NCBI GenBank assembly: GCA_031283835.1
Contig: JAITBA010000029.1
Span: forward strand, 1-9,152
Length of the DNA: 9,152 bases
Direction of reading: 5' to 3'
Source: Oscillospiraceae bacterium
Lineage (GTDB): Bacteria; Bacillota; Clostridia; Oscillospirales; Acutalibacteraceae
This document shows positions 1-5,348 of the stretch, piece after piece (position 1 is the stretch's first letter; the number at the start of each line of letters is the position of its first letter). A program made the translations under genes and the position numbers. The notes below the pieces were generated by a model. That model was not told the origin of the DNA and searched no databases. It worked only from the letters and a program-made list of their open reading frames with translations.

Positions 1-4
1 GCTG

Positions 5-748
5 GTGTCGTTCGTTCTTTCGGGCGGCCTGCGCGCCTGCGCCATCGGCCTCGATCTTTGCTTGCTTGCCATGGTGCTGTGGGCTTTGCGCACCCAATGG
101 CAGGCCCAGCGCGCCCACGGCAACCCCGGCGGCTGGCTCTATATTTTTTATTACGACAAGCCCATGGCGCTGCTGGCCGCCGCGCTGGCCTGCTATGCCC
201 TGGTGTGCCTGGTGCGGGCTTTGCTGCCCCCCAAAGCAAACGCGCTAACTACCCAGGCGCGGCAAAATTTTCGCAGCTTTTTCCGCATCGCGGGGGTGGG
301 GATTCTTCTCTTCCACGCGTGTGTGCTGTTCTATGGTTTCTTTTTGGTTCGCCAACACAACGCGGGCACGGTGCGCGCGCTCAACCTCGTGCCCTTCCGC
401 GTCATCAAAGATTCCCTTTGGGGCATCCAAAACGTGCCCGGTCTGGCCTACGAAACCATCGTGCTTCTTGCCGGGAATGTTTTTTTATTTTTTCTGCCAG
501 GCTTCTTTTTGCGCGGGCTCTTTAAGCGTGCCTGGTGGCAGACGTTGCTCTTTTGCGGCCTTTTCAGCGCGGCCATGGAGGCACTGCAATGGCTCCTCCG
601 CGTGGGCCAGGCCGACGTTGACGACCTGCTACTGAACGTGTTTGGCGCGGCACTGGGTGTGCTGGCTGCCTGGCTGCTGGGGTTTTTGCGCAAAAAAATC
701 ACGCGCGGCGCGGAGGGCATTGGCTTTCTTTCCTGGTCTGGAACTTAA
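5..748 (+). CDS. VanZ-family integral membrane protein (5' end may lie outside window)
   Basis: The 247-residue frame has about six hydrophobic segments (roughly residues 11-28, 52-74, 97-115, 149-171, 178-196, 207-227). The C-terminal half carries the VanZ-like signature: NLVPF at 127-131, a GN at 157-158 before a membrane segment ending in LPG, ME..LQ at 191-195, and an acidic D-x-DD stretch at 204-207 followed by LLLNVFGAALG. VanZ itself gives low-level teicoplanin resistance by an unclear mechanism; most chromosomal relatives have no known function, so resistance should not be assumed. The start used is a GTG four bases into the window; the frame is open to the edge, so the true start may be further left, or at the ATG at 71. 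It converges on the TauE pair with only 35 bp between stops, and I see no clear terminator there. The family call is firm, the role unknown. Confidence 0.8.
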   Translation: MSFVLSGGLRACAIGLDLCLLAMVLWALRTQWQAQRAHGNPGGWLYIFYYDKPMALLAAALACYALVCLVRALLPPKANALTTQARQNFRSFFRIAGVGILLFHACVLFYGFFLVRQHNAGTVRALNLVPFRVIKDSLWGIQNVPGLAYETIVLLAGNVFLFFLPGFFLRGLFKRAWWQTLLFCGLFSAAMEALQWLLRVGQADVDDLLLNVFGAALGVLAAWLLGFLRKKITRGAEGIGFLSWSGT

Positions 749-783
749 CAAAAGCCTTATCACAAGAAGTTTTTCAACGCGGG

Positions 784-1158
784 TTATGTGTTTTGCTGAT
801 TTTTTGGGGTGCCGCATAGCGCCTTCACACCGGTCACAATCAAAAATGCCGCAAAAATCCACCCCAGCCACTTGGTTTCGATTTTGCCGGCAACCCAAAT
901 GCCAAGCAGCGTGGCGGGCAGGCCGCCCGCGGCAATCCAGGCCGCCTGTTTCCACTGCACAAGCCCTCGTTTTCCGTTGATAATCAACGAGATCACCGCA
1001 CACGGCAAAAAAAACAGCAGGTTGATTCCCTGGCTTTTCAACTGCGCCACGTCCAGTGCCAGCGTGAGATAAATCACCAAAATGCCCCCGCCGCCCATGC
1101 CCATGGCCCCCAGCGCCCCCGCACCCAGTGCGGCCAGCGCGCTCCAAAGCCAATTCAT
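784..1158 (-). CDS. Half-size TauE/SafE-family permease, second gene of pair
   Basis: A 124-residue, strongly hydrophobic protein with about four membrane segments (near residues 4-20, 24-36, 45-61, 71-90, 98-114). The glycine-rich segment GAMGMGGGGILV (residues 18-29) matches the repeat that opens each half of TauE/SafE (DUF81) transporters, which usually have about 250 residues and two such halves. TauE/SafE proteins are membrane transporters linked to export of sulfite, sulfoacetate and related anions; the substrate here cannot be told. The ATG at 1158 overlaps the TGA of the upstream gene (ATGA, 4 bp), so translation is probably coupled and the two products probably pair to form one transporter. 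A longer reading of the same frame reaches 1536, but that part is antisense-like to nothing and overlaps the upstream gene, so I reject it. The tail (KNQQNT) is polar and probably cytoplasmic or external. Confidence 0.8.
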   Translation of the reverse strand: MNWLWSALAALGAGALGAMGMGGGGILVIYLTLALDVAQLKSQGINLLFFLPCAVISLIINGKRGLVQWKQAAWIAAGGLPATLLGIWVAGKIETKWLGWIFAAFLIVTGVKALCGTPKNQQNT

Positions 1159-1517
1159 CCCATCACCATCCGCACGCCCGCCCAAATCATGAAGCAGGCA
1201 AAAATTTTGTGCAGCCACGCGCCGGGGATTTTTGCCAGCAGCAAGCCGCCCGCCAGTGCGCCCGCGGCCCCCGGCAGCAGATATCCCCAAGCGTCCGCCA
1301 GCCGAAAATATCCCAGCAGCAGGTACGCCGCCGTGCTCAATGCCGAGAGCGGGAGGATCACCGCCACGGCCGTTGCGTGGGCCTGCGTCTGCTCCAGCCC
1401 CACTTTTTTTAGCAATGGCACGGCCAACATGCCACCCCCGGCGCCTAGCAACCCGTTCAAAATTCCCACAATTGCCCCGCCCAGCAGGCTGAGGATTTTT
1501 TGCTTTTTCGCGTCCAT
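1155..1517 (-). CDS. Half-size TauE/SafE-family permease, first gene of pair
   Basis: A 120-residue membrane protein with about four hydrophobic segments (near residues 10-26, 47-69, 77-95, 101-118). Residues 13-34 hold the TauE/SafE hallmark: a GxxxGxxxGLLGxGGG pattern followed by VPLL. It corresponds to one half of a normal TauE/SafE protein, and the next gene supplies the other half. The start is well supported: GGGGAGGA lies about five bases before the ATG at 1517, and the next residues (DAKKQK) give a short basic cytoplasmic head. It is divergent from the cwlD-like gene, with about 97 bp between the two starts. Function is inferred only at family level: export or uptake of a small sulfur-containing or organic anion at the cytoplasmic membrane. 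The split is typical of small permeases that arose before or without fusion, and each half keeps an intact motif, so I do not read it as a frameshifted pseudogene. Confidence 0.82.
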   Translation of the reverse strand: MDAKKQKILSLLGGAIVGILNGLLGAGGGMLAVPLLKKVGLEQTQAHATAVAVILPLSALSTAAYLLLGYFRLADAWGYLLPGAAGALAGGLLLAKIPGAWLHKIFACFMIWAGVRMVMG

Positions 1518-1614
1518 GTATTCCTCCCCGCGGCAAAATTGCCGCCCCTAGTCAGCATTTCCCGCATAATCGCATGCATCCCCTGCATATTTTGGAGGGA
1601 AAGGGGGGTGCGCT

Positions 1615-2346
1615 GTGATTTTGATTCGGTTCCGGCTCAAGCGAGCCTTGTGGGCGTGCGCGGGACTTTTGGTTGCGTGCCTATGTGTGGCGCTGGGGAT
1701 TTTCTCTCTCCGGCAGGTGGCGCGGCAAACGGCGGCGGGCGTGGGGCAAACCCCTGTGCCTGTGGTGCTGCTTGACGCGGGGCATGGCGGCGAAGACGGC
1801 GGCGCGGTGGGCCTTGGCGGCGTTGTAGAAAAAGACATTAATCTGCCTGTCACGCGCAAGCTCAACACGTTTTTGCGGGTTATGGGCTTCGAGACCCGCC
1901 TGACCCGCAGCACCGACACATCGATTCACGACTTGACGGCCGGCACCCTGCGTGAGCGAAAGGTGAGTGATATTCACAACCGCTTTGCAATGATAGAGCA
2001 GCTGGGCGACAACGATTTTTTCGTCAGCATCCACCAAAACCAGTTCCCCGCCAGCAGCAGCGCCCACGGTACCCAGGTGTTTTATTCCGTGAATCATCCC
2101 CGCAGCGTGCTGCTTGCCCAGGCAATTCAAAAAAGCGTCGTGCGCCTGCTGCAGCCCACAAACACGCGGAAGGTCAAGCCTTCCGGCACCGAGATCTATC
2201 TGCTTTGGCACAGCAAAAAACCCGCCGTGCTGGTGGAATGCGGTTTTCTTTCGAATGCCGGCGACGTGGAAAAACTGCAGCAAGACAGCTACCAGAATCA
2301 AATGGCCTTCGCCATTGCTTGCGGGGTTCTGCAATATAATTCATAA
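1615..2346 (+). CDS. cwlD: N-acetylmuramoyl-L-alanine amidase, CwlD type
   Basis: A 243-residue Amidase_3-family protein. Zinc ligands are visible as H57 (in LLDAGHGG), E72 (in GVVEKDIN) and H140 (in VSIHQN), with the catalytic glutamate E208 in VECGFLSN. A membrane anchor or uncleaved signal spans about residues 10-31, so the enzyme should act outside the mother-cell membrane. The length, the GHGGEDGGA start and the single N-terminal anchor without SH3 or cell-wall-binding repeats fit CwlD, which removes the peptide from muramic acid so that muramic-delta-lactam can form in spore cortex. The GTG start at 1615 follows an AGGGGGG stretch by about six bases; an upstream GGAGGG also exists. radA follows after 32 bp and is probably cotranscribed. 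I see no confident sigma-E promoter in the short divergent gap, only a CATAAT at 1565-1570. Other amidases of the family are possible, but CwlD is the best match. Confidence 0.85.
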   Translation: MILIRFRLKRALWACAGLLVACLCVALGIFSLRQVARQTAAGVGQTPVPVVLLDAGHGGEDGGAVGLGGVVEKDINLPVTRKLNTFLRVMGFETRLTRSTDTSIHDLTAGTLRERKVSDIHNRFAMIEQLGDNDFFVSIHQNQFPASSSAHGTQVFYSVNHPRSVLLAQAIQKSVVRLLQPTNTRKVKPSGTEIYLLWHSKKPAVLVECGFLSNAGDVEKLQQDSYQNQMAFAIACGVLQYNS

Positions 2347-2378
2347 GCCCCTCCAAAAAATGATGACAGGAGAAGGAC

Positions 2379-3749
2379 ATGCCCTCAAAAGCCAAAACCG
2401 TCTTTGTTTGCGCCCTTTGCGGCGCCGAAAGCCCAAAATGGATGGGTTGCTGCCCCGGCTGCGGCGAGTGGAATTCCATGAGCGAAGAGGTGCGGCGGCC
2501 CCAGCAGGCAGCTTCGGGCAAAAGCCCCGGCGCAGCGCCCCTGCAAGGCCAGCGCCTGAAGGACATCACCTGCGACAGCTCTATCCGCTACCGCACGGGG
2601 TTGGGCGAGCTAGACCGGGTGCTGGGCGGCGGCCTGGTGAAGGGGAGCGTGGTGCTGCTGGGCGGCGACCCCGGCATTGGCAAAAGCACCATTCTGCTGC
2701 AAATTTGCCAGACCATCGACCAGGATGTGCGCATTCTCTACATTTCCGGCGAGGAATCACCCCACCAGCTCAAGCTGCGCGCCAACCGCCTGGGCGTAAC
2801 CACCGAACAGCTTTCGGTGCTGTGCGAAACGGACGTGCAGGGGATTTGCGAAACCATCAAGGCCGAAAAACCGGGCCTGGTGGTCATCGATTCCATCCAA
2901 ACCATGAACGTGGCCGACGTGAACTCTTCTCCCGGCAGCGTCACCCAGGTGCGGGAATCCACCAATCTTTTGCTAAGAACCGCCAAGCGCCTCAACATCC
3001 CCATGCTGCTTGTGGGCCACGTAAACAAAGACGGCAACATTGCCGGCCCCAAGGTGCTTGAGCACATTGTGGACACCGTGCTATATTTTGAGGGCGAGCG
3101 GCACCTGAGCTATCGCATCCTGCGCGCAGTCAAAAACCGCTATGGCTCCACCAACGAAATCGGTGTATTCGAAATGCAAGACAGGGGACTAGCCCAGGTC
3201 GAAAACCCCAGCATGATGCTCATTGCCGGGCGGCCCATGGGCACCAGCGGCAGCTGCGTGGCCTGTGTAATGGAGGGCAGCCGCCCTATTTTGGCCGAGG
3301 TGCAGGCCCTGGTGAGCCCCACAAGCTTTGGCAACCCGCGCCGCATGCAAAACGGTATCGACAGCAGCCGCGCCGCCATGCTCATGGCTGTTCTCGAAAA
3401 ACGCGCGAGCTACTTTTTTGGCGCCATGGATACGTATATCAACGTGATTGGCGGCCTAAAACTGGATGAGCCCTCAACAGACCTTTCGGTGGCCATGGCC
3501 CTGGTGAGCGGCCTGAAGGACCAGCCGCTGCCCGACGACGCCCTGGCCTTTGGCGAGATTGGTCTGGGCGGCGAGTTGCGCAGCGTGAGCCATTGCGAGC
3601 AGCGCGTGCGCGAAGCCGCCCGCTTGGGCTTTGCCCGCTGCATCGTCCCCAAGCAAAACTTTGCCCGTCTGCCCAAGGCCCTTCGCCACGAAATCAAGGT
3701 GATTGGCGCGAGCAATGTGCGCAGCGCGTGGGAGGCGTTGACGGGCTAA
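2379..3749 (+). CDS. radA: DNA repair protein RadA (Sms)
   Basis: A 456-residue protein with the full RadA layout. A C4 zinc finger lies at C11, C14, C25 and C28. The RecA-like ATPase has the Walker A motif GGDPGIGKST at 95-104, Walker B LVVIDS at 167-172, and the RadA-specific KNRYG motif at 252-256. A Lon-protease-like C-terminal domain follows from about residue 275 to the end. RadA is a hexameric DnaB-like motor that helps branch migration of recombination intermediates and D-loop extension in recombinational repair and transformation. The ATG at 2379 has a strong AGGAGAAGG two bases upstream of the spacer (2368-2376). It sits 32 bp after the cwlD stop with no visible promoter between, so cotranscription is likely. 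The length is normal for the family. The odd point is the 3' end: the last 20 or so codons plus the stop are copied in tandem just downstream, in the same frame. Confidence 0.97.
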   Translation: MPSKAKTVFVCALCGAESPKWMGCCPGCGEWNSMSEEVRRPQQAASGKSPGAAPLQGQRLKDITCDSSIRYRTGLGELDRVLGGGLVKGSVVLLGGDPGIGKSTILLQICQTIDQDVRILYISGEESPHQLKLRANRLGVTTEQLSVLCETDVQGICETIKAEKPGLVVIDSIQTMNVADVNSSPGSVTQVRESTNLLLRTAKRLNIPMLLVGHVNKDGNIAGPKVLEHIVDTVLYFEGERHLSYRILRAVKNRYGSTNEIGVFEMQDRGLAQVENPSMMLIAGRPMGTSGSCVACVMEGSRPILAEVQALVSPTSFGNPRRMQNGIDSSRAAMLMAVLEKRASYFFGAMDTYINVIGGLKLDEPSTDLSVAMALVSGLKDQPLPDDALAFGEIGLGGELRSVSHCEQRVREAARLGFARCIVPKQNFARLPKALRHEIKVIGASNVRSAWEALTG

Positions 3750-3834
3750 AAGCCTGCGCGCAAAATCAAGGTGATTGGCGCGGGCAATGTGCGCAGCGCG
3801 TGGGAGGTGCTGACGGGCTAAAAGCCTGCGCGCG
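3691..3834 (+). repeat. 72-bp tandem duplication of the radA 3' end (two copies)
   Basis: Copy 1 (3691-3762) contains the end of radA, its TAA and 13 following bases; copy 2 (3763-3834) repeats it at a 72-bp offset. I count three substitutions in the first 71 bases, so identity is about 96%. The offset is a multiple of three: after the radA TAA the frame continues through KPARK into a second tail, IKVIGAGNVRSAWEVLTG, ending in its own TAA. The protein-level changes against the real tail are S to G, A to V and one silent leucine change. Only copy 2 is followed by the hairpin and T-run, so the duplication moved the terminator 72 bp away from the working stop codon. Confidence 0.93.
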
Positions 3835-3845
3835 CAAGGTTTTTT
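3825..3845 (+). terminator. Probable rho-independent terminator of the cwlD-radA unit
   Basis: CCTGC at 3825-3829 can pair with GCAAGG at 3834-3839 (one bulged A, loop GCGC), followed directly by six T residues at 3840-3845. It lies just after the duplicated radA tail. The stem is short, so strength is uncertain. The T-run also abuts the TAA of the convergent hydrolase gene, which ends at 3844. Confidence 0.55.
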
Positions 3846-4473
3846 AATGCGAGAGCATGCTTTCCGCGTATTCCACGCCCAGCCCATAGGCGCCGCCGTG
3901 CGCCTTCACAATGGCCATTACGCCGTCGTAGGTTTCGTTGTTGTTCCAGTCACGCTGCCATTCCAGCATCACTTGCATCCACGTAACAGGGTGCACGCCG
4001 GCCTGCGTCATGCGCAAAATCGCCATGTCGTGCGCGGCCTTCGAGGCCCCGCCGCAGGCATCGGCCACCACAAACACATCGTAGCCTTCGCGCAGCATGC
4101 ACAGCGCCGGGAACAGCACACACGCTTCTGTCCATAGCCCCGCGATAATGGCCTTTTTGCGGCCGGTACCCGCGACGGCATTCTTCAGGTTCGCGTCTTC
4201 CCACGCGTTGATGTTCGTGCGGTCAATCGGCGTCACTTGCGGAAAGACCGCCTGCAATTCCGCATACATTGGGCCAGAAAACGTCTGCGCCTCCACGGTG
4301 GTGAGCACACACGGCACGCCGAACAGCTGCGCGGCTTTGGCCAGCCCCACCACATTGTTTGCAATCGCGCCGCGTTGTGTGCTCTCCACGCCAAAGTACA
4401 TTTGCGGTTCGTGGTCAATCACCACAAGCACGGACTGCGCCGGGTCGAGCAAGCACGCAGGATAATTTCGCAT
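3844..4473 (-). CDS. Isochorismatase-family (YcaC-like) hydrolase
   Basis: A 209-residue cysteine hydrolase fold protein. VLVVIDHE supplies the usual aspartate (D20), and the nucleophile is C118 in IIAGLWTEACVLFPAL. The stretch TNINAWED (86-93), the block GYDVFVVADACGG and the tail ..WQRDWNN resemble E. coli YcaC closely in order, spacing and length (YcaC is about 208 residues). R85 sits where many isochorismatases have the catalytic lysine, as in YcaC-type members. The physiological substrate of YcaC-like proteins is unknown; an amide or N-carbamoyl type hydrolysis is only a family-level guess. The ATG at 4473 is preceded by AAAGGAG at good spacing, which settles the start; the frame stays open up to 4881 upstream but through repeat DNA with no protein-like character. 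The gene stands alone and converges on radA. Confidence 0.88.
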   Translation of the reverse strand: MRNYPACLLDPAQSVLVVIDHEPQMYFGVESTQRGAIANNVVGLAKAAQLFGVPCVLTTVEAQTFSGPMYAELQAVFPQVTPIDRTNINAWEDANLKNAVAGTGRKKAIIAGLWTEACVLFPALCMLREGYDVFVVADACGGASKAAHDMAILRMTQAGVHPVTWMQVMLEWQRDWNNNETYDGVMAIVKAHGGAYGLGVEYAESMLSH

Positions 4474-4510
4474 ACACAGGACTCCTTTTCGATTTTCTAT
4501 TTTCGATTTG

Positions 4511-4700
4511 TGCTTAGTGTGTGCGCGTTCGCAAAGATTATACGCGTGGCCGGGTGATTTTTGCGGTGGGGTTGTGCCGCGTTCACGCAGGTTGATTTGC
4601 GGGGGAGTTGCTTTAGCTAGCTTTATGTTGTGCCGCGACCTCCGGTGCGCCTGCAGGGCTGCCGCCCAGCAACAGCAAGCCCAAAATAGGGGCAGCGTAG
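4511..4700. repeat. Direct repeat R1, copy 1 of a ~190-bp intergenic repeat
   Basis: This segment recurs at 4895-5086 in the same orientation. Over the core from 4524 to 4700 I count five substitutions and one single-base insertion, about 97% identity; the GT-rich left edge differs by one further indel. It begins with TGCTTAGTGTGTGCGCGTT and ends in AAATAGGGGCAGCGTAG. On the minus strand it contains a short hydrophobic frame ending at a TAA near the middle. No gene is recognisable in it. Confidence 0.93.
4537..4542 (-). promoter_or_regulatory. Candidate -10 box (TATAAT) for the hydrolase gene
   Basis: On the minus strand a perfect TATAAT lies about 64 bases before the hydrolase ATG. There is no good -35 at 16-18 bp spacing (CGCAAA at 17), so this is weak. 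It falls inside repeat copy R1, and the same TATAAT recurs in copy R2 at 4922-4927. Between it and the ATG the strand carries two copies of AAATCGAAAA 14 bp apart (4486-4495 and 4500-4509), just before the ribosome binding site. Confidence 0.3.
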
Positions 4701-4781
4701 AAGAGTTTCCATAATTTAACGCGATAAAGTGATTACTTTCAACAGGGCAGGGGATGTGGAATATTTTGCGAAGTTGAAGGC

Positions 4782-4905
4782 GCGCGCTGAATGACAGCGA
4801 ACCGAAAATCGCGCCGCAAATGTGCGCTAGAATGCTTGTGTGTGCGCGTTGAATGACAGCGAACTGGCAATCACGCCGCAAATGTGCGCTAAAGTGCTTG
4901 TGTGT
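4782..4905. repeat. 62-bp tandem repeat, two copies
   Basis: Copy A is 4782-4843 and copy B 4844-4905. They differ at about seven of 62 positions. Each has GCGCG, then TGAATGACAGCGAAC, then CGCCGCAAATGTGCGCTA and a closing TGCTTGTGTGT. Copy B runs directly into R2. The closing sequence, read with the next bases, gives TGCTTGTGTGTGCGCGTT at 4833-4850, nearly the same as the left edges of R1 (4511-4529) and R2 (4895-4914). No coding or RNA function is evident. Confidence 0.9.
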
Positions 4906-5086
4906 GTGCGCGTTCGCAAAGATTATACGCGTGGCCGGGTGATTTTTGCAGCGGGGTTGTGCCGCGTTCGCGCAGGTTGATTTGCGGGGGAGTTGCTTTA
5001 GCTAGCTTTATGTTGATACCGCGACCTCCGGTGCGCCTGCAGGGCTGCCGCCCAGCAACAGCAAGCCCAAAATAGGGGCGGCGTAG
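4895..5086. repeat. Direct repeat R2, copy 2 of the ~190-bp intergenic repeat
   Basis: Second copy of R1, offset by 384-386 bp. The similarity continues faintly beyond the right edge: an exact 14-nt match, TATTTTGCGAAGTT, occurs 62 nt after R1 (4762-4775) and 72 nt after R2 (5158-5171), each followed by a GGCGCG stretch. The duplicated unit was therefore probably longer, with the linker now diverged. On the minus strand a 40-codon frame with an ATG at 5130 runs through R2 to a TAA at 5008; it is hydrophobic in the middle but has no clear ribosome binding site, so I do not call it a gene. Confidence 0.92.
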
Positions 5087-5140
5087 TTCGGGCAGCGCAG
5101 TTGGAGATTAACGAATTTCGCGCAGTTCATCAAATGCAAC

Positions 5141-5173
5141 TAACTTCGCATAAGAGTTATTTTGCGAAGTTTA
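5141..5173. repeat. Inverted repeat upstream of the recombinase gene
   Basis: AACTTCGCA (5142-5150) and its exact complement TGCGAAGTT (5163-5171) flank a 12-nt spacer. With one bulged T the stem extends to CTAACTTCGCA. There is no T-run, so it does not look like a terminator. It could be a protein binding site or a remnant of the repeat decay seen around it. Confidence 0.6.
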
Positions 5174-5195
5174 GGGCGCGTGCGTTCTATTAAAG

Positions 5196-5279
5196 TTACT
5201 AAGTGCACGAGGATTGCGTTACTAAGATTGCGTTACAAAGCGCACGAGGATTGCGATGCAAAGCGCGCTAGGATTTACG
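5196..5279 (+). repeat. Degenerate 23-bp tandem repeats before the recombinase gene
   Basis: Four units line up: 5196-5218 (TTACTAAGTGCACGAGGATTGCG in two parts: TTACTAAGTGCAC then GAGGATTGCG), a shortened 5219-5232 (TTACTAAGATTGCG), 5233-5255 (TTACAAAGCGCAC then GAGGATTGCG), and a diverged 5256-5279 (ATGCAAAGCGCGC then TAGGATTTACG). Units 1 and 3 differ at two positions only. The array ends about 70 bp before the recombinase start. It resembles iterons in form, but no replication gene is present. Confidence 0.75.
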
Positions 5280-5348
5280 CGGAGGATTTTCGCACTTCAA
5301 GGAAGACGACGCGGATATAACATTGCAAACCGCAAGAAAGGAATGTCT

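Larger units (their letters stand above)
4474..5342. other. Gene-free, repeat-rich intergenic stretch
   Basis: No believable gene lies between the hydrolase start and the recombinase ribosome binding site. Reading frames here are short or lack ribosome binding sites and protein-like composition. The stretch is built mostly from repeats: R1, an 81-bp linker, the 62-bp tandem pair, R2, an inverted repeat and the 23-bp array. The sequence AAGAAAGGA at its right end is the recombinase ribosome binding site. I find no transposase, no terminal inverted repeats bounding the whole region and no tRNA. Confidence 0.75.

Noticed and set aside
5..748. Glycopeptide resistance function for the VanZ-family gene
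   Set aside because: No van regulatory or ligase genes are nearby, and most chromosomal VanZ-domain proteins are not tied to resistance.
1539..1570. Sigma-A promoter TTGCCG to CATAAT before cwlD
   Set aside because: The spacer is 20 bp and both elements are imperfect; not strong enough to list.
2114..3061. A 315-codon plus-strand frame overlapping cwlD and radA
   Set aside because: It is out of frame with two certain genes and is dominated by R, P, G, A and H, typical of a shadow frame.
4474..4881. An in-frame upstream extension of the YcaC-like hydrolase (136 extra codons)
   Set aside because: The extension crosses repeat DNA, has no protein-like pattern, and the internal ATG at 4473 has a strong ribosome binding site and matches the family's normal N-terminus.
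4511..5279. CRISPR array
   Set aside because: The repeats are of mixed length and directly abutting, without regular unique spacers, and no cas gene is near.
5256..5348. Upstream start of the tyrosine recombinase at 5256
   Set aside because: The added residues come from the 23-bp repeat array and an untranslated leader; the ATG at 5349 has AAAGGA at good spacing.
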